Part shown: piece by piece, positions 1-13,600 of the stretch
Numbering within the stretch: the stretch's first letter is position 1
Layout of the letters: the number at the start of each line of letters is the position of its first letter
Source: Ricinus communis
Lineage: Eukaryota; Streptophyta; Magnoliopsida; Malpighiales; Euphorbiaceae
Direction of reading: 5' to 3'
Length of the DNA stretch: 64,000 nucleotides
NCBI RefSeq assembly: GCF_019578655.1
Contig: NC_063265.1
Span: 6,296,501-6,360,500 of the forward strand
The notes under the pieces: generated by a model
Told to the model about the DNA's origin: nothing
The model's database searches: none
What the model saw: only the letters and a program-made list of their open reading frames with translations
Made by a program: the position numbers and the translations under genes

Positions 1-3000
1 TACAAATCTCAAGTTTAGACAGAGTGAAAAGAGTTCTCACAGAAGCAGCTATGCTATATTCTTCAACCAAAGGCTCTTTAGTCAGGTGGATTTGGAGTGG
101 ATCATCTGTTGACAGGGAGACATTGAGACCGCGCAGGAAAAACATAGGAAAAGGGTTCCGATGGTAGTCTAAAAATAATGAATTATTGCTCAGAGGAGAC
201 ATTGCCAGACCAATCTGATAAAGACATGCCATGATTTGTCAATTAAATATCACAAAATTGAAGTGAAAAACCTCACTTTTCCTTCCTTCCATCGCCACCC
301 CTCAAACCCAAAAAAAGACCTCTCAAACCCAAAAAGAAAAAGAGTATAACACTTAAAAGAAAAAAATTACCTGTGCTAGATAGTATAAATATTGAAGCAC
401 AGGAGATTTCCTCAAATTGATCCCATGCGCAATGTTATGAGACGTAAGAAATGTTGCCGCAAGGTGGTCAATGTCACCAGCCTGACAATAACAGCCATAT
501 GAGAAAATCCAACATTTACACATTTACATCAAGTAGGTTAAAGCTTCCATTAATACCTCTCCAGAATGTGGGCGGAATTTGATGGTGGTCATACCCTTAG
601 ATTCACGAAGCTGGAAAATGAAATAAAGCATTAGATTGTTTAAAAAGATTGCACTACTTAAATCATAGCATTTCCCAAACTCAGCTGTCGAGAACTGAAA
701 ATAGATAAATTTTCAGACTAATGACCTCATGAGAAACAAAAAGAGAACAAAAAGGAAAAAGGGATAAACTTTGCAACAACTTCTAGAGAAAATTATCAAC
801 AAAGAAGACAGGCGAATAGAGACTGACAAAGCATCCACAAGTAAAACCTCAATACTTGTGATATTTTCTTATGATACATTACACACCTTGTTTAACGTGT
901 ACAGGTTGGCATAACAATAATACACATAATATGAAAATGCAGGATTGAACACATTCGTCCATTGAGCCGGTGTAGGCATGTGCTTTGTGGGGCGTCTTTC
1001 AGGCTTACTTTCATCATCAACCAAATCCAATCCAACAACCTGACCATTAAAGAAAAGCAAAGTCAGACATCATTGATCAGAGAAGAGACTTATGCCGTTG
1101 AAGTCTCCTAACTATTTCTCCACACAAATAGGAATGGAAGGTGAGGTTACCAGATCAAGGAAAAAATAAGTGACAGAAATTTAAGTACTTCTAGTACCCA
1201 AATCATTTTATGCTTCAGTCCTAACTCATATACTTGATCCACTGAAACTCCTAGTTGACCTTTTTCTCTTCCTTGACAACCCAACCAGATGTTGTCATTT
1301 GAACTCATTAAATAGTATTGTATGACGGAGTTCACATTAAAATCCTAATCTCCAACAACAATGCTTCTTCTAGAGTAGGATTTTTTTTATTGATCTACCA
1401 GTTTGTTCAATAATGATTTAAATTTTATTTTTCATACATGCATAACATAGCAAATAATGTACATAGAATGTAGGCAGATAAAATTGGAAACTAGCACCCA
1501 TGAAAGGCAAAAAGAAGAATCTAGAGAAATGAAGCAAGCAAACTAATCAAGTTTATCAAAATCAGTTCGCTAACTCCATGACTGTAATTATCTTCATATA
1601 CAGATCAATAATCAAATATATAATCCAAACACCATGCCTTGCACCCTTTGGCATGTGAACTAACAGATCCTACAAACAGAAAATGACAAACCTGTTTCAA
1701 GAAAACATGCAACTGAGGATGTGAATCTGGATCCACAGTAACCTCAAAGAGTGGAATGAATATATTGTCAAGAATGTTCTGAAATGATGTCACGATCCCC
1801 ATCTCTTTGTAGATATTGTACAGTCTTGGAAGCTGAAAAGAGTACAAGAAATTAAACAATAGAAACTCAATGAGACTCAAAAAGTTTTTCTTCTGCAGAA
1901 GTTGAAAAATAACATAATAGTTTAAACAGCCAAATAATATCCAGAATCATGTCAGGTATCATATCATATTAACTAGTAGGTTCCGTGACAGTTAAGTATC
2001 ATCATCATCATCATCAATAAAACCAATGAAACTGGCAAAAGCTCTGATCCAAGAAACTCTTTTTCAATGCCACTGTCCTAAGCTTACAATAAACTAAGGC
2101 GCGTTCCAAGACCACACATTATAGTCATGCCAACAAGGAATTAGATATTTACTTCACAACTTAAAAAGAAAAAGAATGTCCAGAACTTCCTATTATCATC
2201 ATATAAGCATGTATACAAGCACATGACGTTTTAATGTATCACAAGCACAGACAATATTTTGTTGTTGGGCAGTGATTTTCTTTTGATGAATATATGAAAA
2301 ACAATCAACTTCCATAAGAGGAGTTTAGATATTTTGTTGCCAATACCTGAATTAACCAAACAACATTCTCACTGTATAATTCATTATTCACTATCCAGCT
2401 TGCCAATTGATCCCATTCACTCTGCTTCCGACCATATATTGATATTCGATATTCAGCCATCTGCAGCCACAAAATTGTGTATCAGGCATATATAATTTCT
2501 CTCAAAAATTTCCATAGATGAAAGTCATACATCAGAAGCAAAATCTAGAAGAAAAAGATTTCACCATTATATATAGAATATCAAATATTAGAAGAAGTTA
2601 GAACTTATACACGTTGGAAAGAAGAAGAAAAAAAAAAAAAAAACCTCCCTCCCATTTTTCAAGATACTATTCAATTTCTTTTTAATACCAGAAAAGCTTC
2701 TAAAAGTCCTCTGCACTTGTGCAATGCAGTTACAATTTGACAATGTTCATAAACATGCTTGCAGTTACAAGCAAATGCAAGTATGTCAACAAGTTGAACA
2801 ACATATCAGCAAACATATTTCATCTGTCCTTGATTCTCAGCATGATGTCTGGAAGCTTGTGAAGAAAAATAGGAATGATCAACAACTCATATCCCGAGCA
2901 ACATAGCAGAGGCACTTGAGATATGAACATTTCAGAAGTTCACATCACTATGGTAATATGCCATTTTCCCTTCACTTGATCACCAGATCAGGAAAGAGAG

Positions 3001-6000
3001 TGAGACATAAATAACAAAAGCAAGCTCTTAAATTTACAGCGAATATATGCCAGTTTGTTTGTTCAAAACAAAAAGAACTTCCGATCCATTTTAGCACCCC
3101 AAAACAGAAGTCTTTTTCCTTTAGTTCATTGTGGTTCTAATATGAATACAAGGTTTCAATCGATTTATAATACAAAATATGAAAATATAAATTGAATACA
3201 ACTATATAGAAACAAATTATTCATTTATATAATAAATAATTAGTAACAATGCCAAGAAAGAATTTAAGAATGACTCAAAGCATGCATTTACTTCTGGCCA
3301 TCCTTGGTCATCAAAAGACCACGGATCTCAAGATTCTATGATTTCATTTCTCGTGAGCATTGACTAGCAAATCCAAGAAGACAAGTGAAATAAAACATAT
3401 GCATAAAAATTTATCCATGTAAGGAATCACCTGATATTTACTTGCACCAAGATCAGAAAATACTTGTTTTGTCAGCTCAGCGAGGAAACGACCTGCCCAT
3501 GCACAGACAAGATAAGATCATACTAAGCCTGGTCAAAAGCTCAGATAGGTGAGACTACCTCCAACTACCTACCCTTTACCATGCTCAGCCTGGCTCTAAT
3601 TAATATATAAAAATACATATAAGATATATAAAAAATATTGATCTGGGCAGGTGAGGCTTGGGCTTGCCTAATCCCAATAGATTTGAGGTTGGGCCGGTTG
3701 AATACTGAGGTCCATGAACAGGTCTAAATCATAGTGGAAAGTAGGATTGTAAATTAAAGACAAACCTTACATAGTGGCTGAAATAGAGGCTGGATAAATT
3801 TACAATACTACTGAATTCTACTACTGTGAATTTAACAATGCAAGCACTCCCGAAGTCACCACCCCCACCCCCGCGCCCAAAAAAAAAAAAAAGAAAACAA
3901 AAAAGGAACACACTATACGAACTCGGCATAAATAGTAGTTTTTTATCTTGAGTTCAACATCGCAAGGGCCATCCCTTAATCAAGAAACAAGACATACCTT
4001 GGATGAGATTATCCTGCTTCAGAAAAATCTCCCTGAGTCTACTCTGACCACATGGATTGTACTTGAGGTTGAACTTATCAAAGCGATGAAATGTGCTCTT
4101 GTCAGCATGAACATCCAAAAGGTCAACATTTAGGTCATACCTATTTGTGAAAATATGTGTGTAGTTAAGCTTCTAACCGAAGTGTGTATTTGTATGACCG
4201 TGTATATATATACATGGTCATACATACATATATATGTATCTGTACACAGTTACATATGCATAACCATGCAGAATCGTATACACTGTTACTTTTAATATAT
4301 AAGAAATGAATAATTACATCAATTAATATATTTTTGAGGAACCGACTCAAATCCACATTGGGCAATTAATAATTCCATCATTTAATAATTAATAAATCTT
4401 AATTAAAATCCTTCATAAATAATTATTATTAGAGATGATTTTAGATAACAGTTAAGGGTTTGTTAGTGACAACGCCAACTTTAAGGTATGAGTTGGCAAA
4501 TGACGTCACATTAAATTATTACTTATTCATTGAGAAAATTGAAAAAAAAATTAGGATACAAGCACATAAAACAATCTCATCATTGCTATAAAAGACATTA
4601 AAAATTTTTTCTAGCGCATGATATTTTTAAGTAATCGCTTATTAAAGTGGAGTCTAAGTATTTATTTGAGAATATAATCTTTTTAGTTCAATAATTTGTT
4701 CACTTTAAACCTATATACATGAGTTGTTTTGAATAAATATGATGTTATAACTATATTATAGTTTTCGATCTTTATAAATTTGATAAATTAAAACTTCTAA
4801 AATTTAATATTTTTTCTATCCACCCAATATTAGAGGGTCAACTGTATAAACCAATGAACTACAGGCCACAAAAACTTTACCCAGTCAAATCCAAGCTCTC
4901 AAAAACTTCTTTTAAAGTCAAGTATGTCCCATCCCGAAATATGACGACCTGAAAGTCACATAAAGTTCAAGATATCAAATATGTTATACATTTCAGTAAC
5001 CAATAGATAAATTATAATGTTGCTTTGCAAGTCTTTAATCTTAGAATACTGGTCAAATGACTCAAATCAGCAAAACTTTTTGGCTATGTTAACAGGTCCC
5101 AACACATAAGCAGGGAATACGAAGTTTCACCTCATCAGGCTCTTTCCTCAATTTTGACTTTATAAATCTTAAAAGATGTTTCTGGTTCATGCACGCCGAA
5201 TGATGAACATGTGTATCAACTTTCCTGACATTATAAAAGTCACGATGAGGGGCACTTTTTTGAGCAAGAAACTCCCTATCCGCATTAAGCATCAAATGAA
5301 GGTTGAATTTCTGAACAGCATAGAAACAAGCAAAATGTCAAAGGTCAGTCATTTTTCCGTCATGTAACAAGCTTGCATTTCCGTGATTTGCTTCCATCAA
5401 ACAAAAGGATATGTACTTGCTCAAGAAGATTTAGTCGATGATGGCACAAAGTTCTGATATTCCCAGCTGCAATAACTCTAAGTATGTGATGCAAATCAGT
5501 GAAGAAAGTTGTTGCATCAGCAACTGGAAAGAGCTCTTCCTTACAATCTTTATTTGGATAGACATGAATGACCCCATCTTGCATCTCAAAATAATGCTGC
5601 AAAGTTGAACATGTGTGTGAATAAAGAATAAAATAGGTGAAAACCTGCATAATAGTTTGCAAATACAAGAACCGCATATTAGACTCACATCAGATTTTCC
5701 CTCTGGGGCATAGAAGAATGGATCAGGATTAGGCTTCGGTGTGCCAGGGTCAGAAATAATTTCTTTCTCCCACGGAGCAATTGCTTCCTTGAATATATAC
5801 CTCTTTCGCATTTCAAGACATTCTTGAAGAACTATATAGGACTCCACTTCATCAGGAGATGGCACCTCTGTTTAAATTATAAATTACAAAGAAAGGCGAA
5901 CAAGAAGAAAATAAATCAAATCCCACTGTTAAACATCAAAGAAATTATCATGTACAAAATAACAAGGGACAAAGAAGTTGATCTCAAAATGAGAATTCAA

Positions 6001-7977
6001 GTCATAATAGAAACTTAATAAACTAACAGATGAAAAGATAATTTATAAAGATAGGACAGACTAAACATAATTTAAAGCACATAATTTAAAGTGATAACAT
6101 CCCCCTTGACTTTATAAAACACATACAAACAATGGCAGTATCACAATTAAAATCAAGTGGAGATGGAGACAAAAGGCAGCAAGTACCAGTGGGCGTAACT
6201 TTAAGCCGTGCAAAAGTTTCTTGTTCTGGCTCTTTCCTTAGAATATCAGCTGCAATAGGATCAGGCTGAACACCATGCAGGTCACCAGATACACTATGCG
6301 ATCGAATCAAAGTTGAAGCAGGTATAGGGATTTGCTCCCCATTGGCATTAATGTGTTCAGCTAACAGGCTTTTACACTCAGGACCCTGAAATTGGTAAGT
6401 ACCTATAGATCTTAAAAATGCGGAACATATAACCAAAAAGTAACCTCAAGCTCTTTGGCAAGATTGGAAGTACTTTGTTGACATGTCTGTGTGTGGAAGT
6501 TGGAGGCAATGAGAGAGATTGCCCATTAAGAGGAAGCGGGAGAATTACCCCATTGCACAGAATAAGGAATAAGCACATAACAATAAACTTACAGCATTTC
6601 CATTGGTATGCAGATATGCCGTATCCAGCTTGGAATTGTCAGTGAGGTTATCTTCTTCATCTGATCCTTCCATACTTTCAAAGGCACTGGCACTAGCAAC
6701 AGGAGATTTTGGAGAAGTTGGTCTAATAAGATTTCCAGATCTCTTTGGATGACTAGCAGCTTTTCCTGAAATAGTGTTATTACCTTTAATCAGGATCCCA
6801 AATTCCCATTTTACAATAAGAAGAAGAAAGAAGGAAAGAATGATCAGAGTAATTAAACTAGAGTTTATAGGAGGTAGCAAGAATTTATTGACAAAGGCGA
6901 AATATTTCAGCTGCAACCAAGTTCATCTCTTGATGTAACACAGTATAATTGGACGCGCAGAAAAGCAACAAAAAAGAAAAAGGCCAAAATGAGCTGGAGC
7001 GTCCACAATTTATTAATTGTGATGAATTGCATTCTCAACATCTATAAGTCCCTGGCCTTGGTTTCCTATATCCTCTCTGCTGGATGACCATCTTCGCAAC
7101 CAAATACGCCTAACCCTAACCTGACAAGTTAACAATATAGGATTCACAACATTAAGTCGCTAAGATTTATAAATCCTCTGCTTGTAGTTGGCTGAAAACT
7201 GTTATTTTTGTTTTCCCATCATTTTGATATCATCTTTTTCTCACAACAAAAAGGGAAAATAAATGATAAGTGCAAAAGCTTTTGAACTATACCAAAATGA
7301 ATCAAATTCTCCATAATATGATCAAGTGTGGTTCCAATATCATTTTATCTAAACAATTAGCAAAAGTAAACTGGAAAGCCCCAATCACTTGCAAATTGGT
7401 ATATCACACTGCAAAAACTAAATCCAGGCTTAATCAGATTTATATATATATATATTTTAACAATTAACTACATAATTATTTGAAAAAAGAAAGGCCTAAT
7501 TAAAACATTCCTAAAAGCATCTCTCTCTAAATTCAACAACATTTAAAGTTATATAAATATCATGCAAGCCGAGTTAAATTACTCCGGCAAGAACTCCGAC
7601 AAGCCCGTACCTTCCGGCAGCGTGTGAAGTCTAGGTAATCCCGGCGGAATACCGTCGACATGAATAGGACCATTCCGTTTCTCCTCTCCATCGCCAGCAG
7701 AAATGACAGTTACATCCGGCAGAGAAGCAGAGCCCCGACGGTAATAACCGTTCCCCTTTCTCCGACCACCACCACCGTGATGGCTACGGCGCTTCTGCTT
7801 TAAATGCAGAGGCGAGTCTAAATCCGAGTTATTATCATCTCTATCTCTCTCAACAGTCTTTGCAAATTCTAACAACTGAGTTAGGGTTTTACGATGCATA
7901 TAATATGCCGATACTGCCACTAGTGAAGCTCCTACTAGCGCCGCCATCGCTAGATGCACTGTATAATTTGTATCCAT
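1..7977 (-). CDS. FAC1: AMP deaminase (FAC1-like), 3' end beyond left edge
   Basis: AMP deaminase converts AMP to IMP and ammonia in purine salvage and energy balance; the Arabidopsis homolog FAC1 is needed for embryo development. Coding exons read on the minus strand: 7611-7977, 6593-6766, 6187-6385, 5689-5867, 5417-5596, 5131-5310, 4881-4948, 3998-4140, 3431-3492, 2347-2460, 1692-1832, 887-1039, 557-610, 371-481, 41-214. They give about 766 residues; the family has about 840, so the C-terminal ~10% lies outside the window. The N-terminus (from the ATG at 7977) has a hydrophobic segment at about residues 8-27, the membrane anchor of plant AMPDs, then a basic, disordered stretch. Metal-binding HVHHSACM is in exon 6 and catalytic [11 protein letters not shown] in the exon at 41-214. 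The in-frame GTG one codon upstream of the ATG is not the start. Introns at 2461-3430 and 4141-4880 are repeat-rich. Confidence 0.96.
3525..3727. repeat. Intronic repeat of the 'GGGCTTGGGC' type in AMP deaminase
   Basis: Within the intron between the exons at 3431-3492 and 3998-4140, a stretch much richer in G+C than its surroundings carries GGGCAGG, GGGCTTGGGC and GGGCCGG motifs on one side and AAGCCTGG/CTCAGCCTGG on the other. A related-looking stretch sits at 14280-14575 (CAAGCCCAACCCGAAG). Such motifs mark a widespread plant repeat class that I cannot name; the boundaries are approximate. Confidence 0.4.
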
Positions 7978-7994
7978 CACTTTCTCTCTCTAGA

Positions 7995-7998
<4 letters not shown>

Positions 7999-8031
<33 letters not shown>
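7999..8031. repeat. (TC)n microsatellite in AMP deaminase 5' leader
   Basis: About 16 TC units begin 22 bp upstream of the AMP deaminase ATG, so the transcript would carry a (GA)n tract in its 5' UTR. A second CT-rich run lies at about 8155-8170. GA/CT tracts are common in plant 5' leaders and can bind BPC factors; that role here is inference. Confidence 0.9.
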
Positions 8032-8035
<4 letters not shown>

Positions 8036-8045
8036 TTATGTATAG

Positions 8046-9600
8046 ACACTTTTACAGTAGAGTACTGGAAAACAGTAGAGGTCGAAATGAGAAGCCAAAT
8101 TAGAAAGCTCCTGAATAACAGTAGAGAGAGCTATAGAGGGAAGAGGAAAGAGTTCTCTCTCTCTCTCTTTTTTTTTCCTGTGTGTTTTTATTCGAGACAA
8201 GTGCGGCTTCTTGTGATATTTATAGGCTTGAAGAAAAAAAAGAAAAAAGAAAAGGACATATTTATTAATACTTTCTGTGCCTACTTTTTAAATGTGCACT
8301 ACTCAACTGGCAGTGCTCTGCTGCTTTTTACTCGTTTTAATCATTTTTTTATCTTCTCATTTTATTAAATTGGAAATTTAACTGCATTTATGATTCCTCA
8401 ATTACAGAGCTTGCTTATAATAATTAATATTTTCAATATTCATAACTATAGACATTTAAGTGTATACTATAATTTTAAGAGATTAAAAAATAAGCTAAAA
8501 TAATTTATGAGCATATAAATTTAACTCAGTAAGATATTTAATATTAATTATATTGAACTTGAGCTATTTGATTTAAAAAATTATTGAATTTAATTAATTT
8601 TATTTTAACTCAATAGATATTTTATTTAGTTTCTGTTACATTATTAAAGATATTTATTAAAAATTGAGTTAAATTTAATTTTCGTGAACTGATTTCGTAT
8701 TTTTGAAATAAAATATGATCAAATAATTTTAAATTTTATAATTTAAATATCTTCTATTTAGAGTGAATTTCACTTTTTTATACACTCAATTTAGAGCATT
8801 ACAATGCATAATTATAATTTATTAAATTTAAAATAATTAATATAAAGCGATTAATGTAATTGTATAAATTGGTAGATACATAATTAAAATATCAAGATAT
8901 TTTAATTTTTATAAAATAATTATTTTGCTGTGCTGTTTTGAGTTTTTAGAAAATTTATGTAATAATGATTTAATGTAATGAGTACATTTTAGTATAGAAA
9001 CAGATCAAGTTTGACGTTTGATGGTTTAAACCTTTGGTATAACGAAAACGAGATTTCAATTTGAGATTTGGGATTTGGGATTTTTCTGTGATATAGAAAG
9101 AAAAAAGAAAAGTATTTTGGATTGAAATAAAGGAGAGAGAGTGGGGCATGGATTCGGTGGGGAATGGGAGAAGAATGCGTGGAAAGAGAAGAGTGGACGG
9201 TCAGTCCTTTTCGTTATCCATTACTAATGTGGTATCTATGCAGATGCAACACACATGTTAAAGGAGCTCTTTTTCTTTCTTTTTTTTATGTTGCTGTTAC
9301 TCTTTATTTCAGATGTTTCACATTAAAGCAAAAAGAATTAGAATATTATTTTCAAGGATTTTCGAATATTATTATTATATTAACTATATTTTTTAATTTA
9401 TAAGGAGAAATTGAATTCCTTTGTATACATAAAATCTGCTTAATTATTAAATTGAATAAGTAAAAATATACCTTCCTTATCTATTTAAGGAAACAATCAG
9501 ACTAGTGAATAAATAGGGTAACTCATTTTTATGCTTATAAGTTCAAGTCTCTTTGATTATAGTTCATCAATGCTGATGGAGTTTGTATTAATTAAATAAT
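8046..9600. other. AT-rich intergenic DNA, no gene seen
   Basis: Upstream flank of AMP deaminase, then AT-rich DNA. A short stretch of higher G+C at about 9130-9270 has an open frame of 79 codons (9164-9403) with no recognisable similarity; I do not call it a gene. Confidence 0.5.
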
Positions 9601-9608
9601 CAGAAATC

Positions 9609-9633
9609 TATATATATATATATATATATATAT
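9609..9633. repeat. (TA)n microsatellite
   Basis: Uninterrupted TA dinucleotide run at the left edge of the duplicated AT-rich unit. Confidence 0.9.
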
Positions 9634-10665
9634 GAAAGTAATATTTTAACATTATTTTCTCTCTCCTACATAATATATTATATGAAACTTAAATTATTTT
9701 TTAAAATTTTTAGAAAGATAATTTTATATATTTTTAATATGTTATATAAAATATTATATTACACCTTAATTATGATATATAATTATTTCATTTTCCTCCA
9801 CCTTTTAAATTCTTTTCAATACTTTCACTTTAGATAATTCTTTTACATATTGCAACATAAAACAACTTAATTATAAATTTTAATTATTTTATAATTTTTT
9901 TTTATAATTTCAAATTTTGGTTTATTTTTTTAGAATTTTTATTTTTATAATGTAATAATTATTTTATTAATTAAAAAATATTTTTCTTTCTACTTGTCAC
10001 ATTTGTACTCATTTATTCTCTTATTCTATCTTTTCATTCTATCTTACATATACTTCATTGAAATTATTTTGGCAGAATTTAGTTTCAAGTAAAAGGACTT
10101 CGTTAATGAAATTAATTTTTATATTAATAAATAAAGTATTGTTAATGTATTTATTATCTATTTATATATGAGAGTAATTTTTAATATTATTTTTCTCTAT
10201 CCTATATGTCATGTCATATGATTTTTAAACTATTTTCTTTTAACTTTTAGAGAATTAATCTATTTTAACATATTTTTCTACTATTTTAAAGAATATTATG
10301 TTACAACTTCCAACATTTTAATTATGATATTTAATTATTTCATATTCCTATACCCTTTTGGGTTCTTATTTATAACTTCCACTTTGAATAATTTTCTTTT
10401 CAAATATTGTATTACAATATACAACACCTTAATTATAAATTTTAAGTATTTAATAGTCCTTTTTTTCTCTAAATTCTTTAAGATTTTCTATTTTCATAGT
10501 TGAATAATTATCTTATCAATTAAAGAACTATTTTTTAATTATAGTGTTTATATTTATTTATATCTTTCATCCCTCATTGCATTTTATCTTAAATATATTC
10601 CAATGAGATTATTTAGATATGGTTCAATTTCAAGTAAAGAATTCAGTTAATTAAAAATGAGATTT
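9628..10665. repeat. Two tandem copies of a ~530-bp AT-rich unit
   Basis: Copy A (about 9628-10150) and copy B (about 10165-10665) run in parallel. Each starts near TATATGA(A/G)AGTAAT, then has a CTCT.TCCTA segment, TTAATTATGATAT, a CATT(T/A)TCCT segment, TTAATTATAAATTTTAA, CTAT.TTACAT-like blocks and ends near TTTCAAGTAAA. Identity looks like roughly 70% with small indels. A partial third copy of the left part lies at about 27620-27750 (TATATGAAAATAATATTTTAAC, then ACATGACATATTATATGA). No coding capacity seen. Confidence 0.6.
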
Positions 10666-13600
10666 TTAGATTAGTTTTTTTTATAATTTAAATCAAAAAA
10701 ATAACATAAAATATTTTTATTTTTTATATGTAAATAAAAAAATTACTAAATTCTATACTTAAAATATATAAAATACTAAATCAACAAAAATATTAAAAAT
10801 AAATGACATAATCTAATATTAAATCAAGTTATAACATAGTAATTTAATTTGATTTGATTAATATTATTAAAATATTTAATTTATTTAATTTTATGAGATA
10901 CTCTTATTTATTTGATTTTATATAGATGTTACGAACGTAAAAAAATAAAATTAGTGAGTTCAAACTATAGAAAATTATTAAATTATGTAAAAAAAATAAA
11001 CATTTCTTAATGAATGAATGTAACGTTATTAAAATTAATAAGTACTTAAATCATTTTAAAAGATATAACAGGCGTATATATCCACTAAAAAACTTAACAT
11101 AATATATATTGTTAATTAATTAGTTATATAATCAATTAATCTTTTCAATATTTTGCTAAATCTTTATGGTATGATGTTATTCAATTTTAATTTTAATAAT
11201 TTTATAATTTTTATTAATATTAAAATTAAACTGCTTATAAGACATGCAATCATCTAATTATTAAATAAGCTAGTTCAGTTCACTACATAGAATTCTGAAA
11301 TTATTGTAATTATCCATTTTATATAATTTATGATATATTACACGAATTACATATTAATATTATACAATATGTTATGTTATATAATAATATTAAAGAAAGG
11401 AATATATTATTGATATCGGAGAATAATATCTTTTTAACAATAAATAAATAAAGCAATAAAAGCCATGTAGTTCCTAGTATATTAGGGGGGGAATTGCGTT
11501 AGATTCCCGCAAACAAATTGTACCTCAACATTTAATGTTTGTGATGATTTTCTTATTTCGTTTTGTAATCAAGATTATCTTTATTTTCTCCTATTTCCTC
11601 TCATGTTTAATGTTTTTGTATTCGAATTTCAATGATGTTGGCTAATATGGAAGGCTAATAGTATATTCCTTTTTAGCATTTCGTCATGCCGATGAAGAAT
11701 AATCCCTTGACACGGAAAATATGCCAATTCAGCTCAACAGGAATACTTCTTTCTTTCTTTCTTTCTTTTTTTCCTTTTGCAAATGCTTAAAAAATAAACA
11801 TAAAATAAATATCTTCTATATTTTTAATTAATATATAAATTGTATCATAATACTTTTTTAAAATTTATCTTGCAACTCCTCTATTGAAGTCCCACTGAAA
11901 AGAAAGGAGTAACTCGCTAAAGAAGAGGAGACAATTACTTCTTACTCTTAATAAAATAATATATTATTTAATACTAAAATTATAGTTACATTTTAGATTT
12001 TTGCCCTTCTTGTAAACAATAAATAACTGGCCTAAAATGATACAGTGGGGTAGGCCACTAATACAACCGCCTAAGGCCCTTCAGTTATGATGCTCTTCGT
12101 TTGTAAAAGTTTCATGTAAATTATAGTCTGAAAATTGAAAACTTTGGTTATCTTTAACTATAACATATATAAAAAGTAAAAAATCATAATTTTATTAATT
12201 ATAATTAATGTTATTAAGATTTATTATATTTTAATATTTTATTAATTAAATATAATTAATAGAAAATAATGATATGTAATAGTAGTATATAAATAAAATT
12301 TATATAAAAATAGCACACTAAAATATTATTAATAAAAAAGAAAAAAATTACATCAATAAAAAGAAAAGAACCAATGATTGAAAATCAAAAAAGTAAAGAA
12401 AATTCTATTTAGAATAAAAGAAGAAAAAAAATCAACAGAAACTATGAGTTTTAGATATATCTTAATGCTCATCAAGTATCAAATTTGGACATCATCATCA
12501 TCATTAAATGCAAATTTGGACATAGTGATTAAATTTTTTAAGATATATTATATTATATTATATATTGTATACATGAATTATAATTAATTAGAAATGACAT
12601 TTAATTTAAATTTTATAGTTGTAGAAAATAATTGACTCTTAACTTTATTTTCTTTTTGTTTCTAAAAAAAAGAAATTTTTTTATAAAAGTTTTTTATGGG
12701 CACAAAGTAATAGAAAATGATATTCAAATAATATATAATTATGAGACTCACATAATTTATTAATTTTCATTCATAAATTAAATATGAAAGAAAAAGTTAA
12801 TATCATTACTATGTTAACCTACTAAACAAAAAACTAAAAGTTTATAGATTCTTAGTATTTATAATATAAATTATAAATACAATTTTTTATTTTTCTATTT
12901 ATTAGAGGTCTAATAGTTTATAGGTCTGATATAAAAAATAAATATTAAATTCTAACTAACAGTGAAAAGATTATAAATAAATAAAAAACAAAGAAATACA
13001 GTTTCAACATTAGAAAGAGATAATAAAAACTAAGTTGACTCCCATGGTCACTGTTTAAAGTGGCGAAGGTCGCTACCATCACCACATTCTATTTAATTGC
13101 ATGTGACCATCCATAATCGCCACTTTAGGTGGCCAACGCATGACACATTTTTTTTAATGATTTGTATTGGTATTAATTATTTTCTAGAAAATAATTCAAT
13201 TAGTTGACGACTTAAGTATCCAAAAGCAACATTTGAATAATATTTGAATTTCTGACTTTATGGATTTTGAACTAAAAACTAATTACTAATGCATATGATA
13301 TGTTTTGCATATCTTCAATTAATAGCCACATATATTATAATATTATTGAAGAATTAATATAAGTTGTAGAGATAAAATATTAAAAGATTGTCAATAAAAT
13401 TTTTAAAAATTCTACAAAAAAAAATGATTGCAATTAAGATATATTTCGTTAATATATCGATTTATTAAGTCATTATGTATATAATTTATAAACTGAATCA
13501 GTTTTGCAGAGAGTTATTATTATTATTCTTTAATAATATATTCTGGAGAACTATTAAATCAGTTTTTACAGTGTATTATTAAGGTTTTGTGTTGAAATGT

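Noticed and set aside
7860..8368. Plus-strand open frames over the AMP deaminase start and leader (7860-8045 and 8087-8368)
   Set aside because: They are antisense to exon 1 or built from TC repeats and T runs; residue content is simple-sequence.
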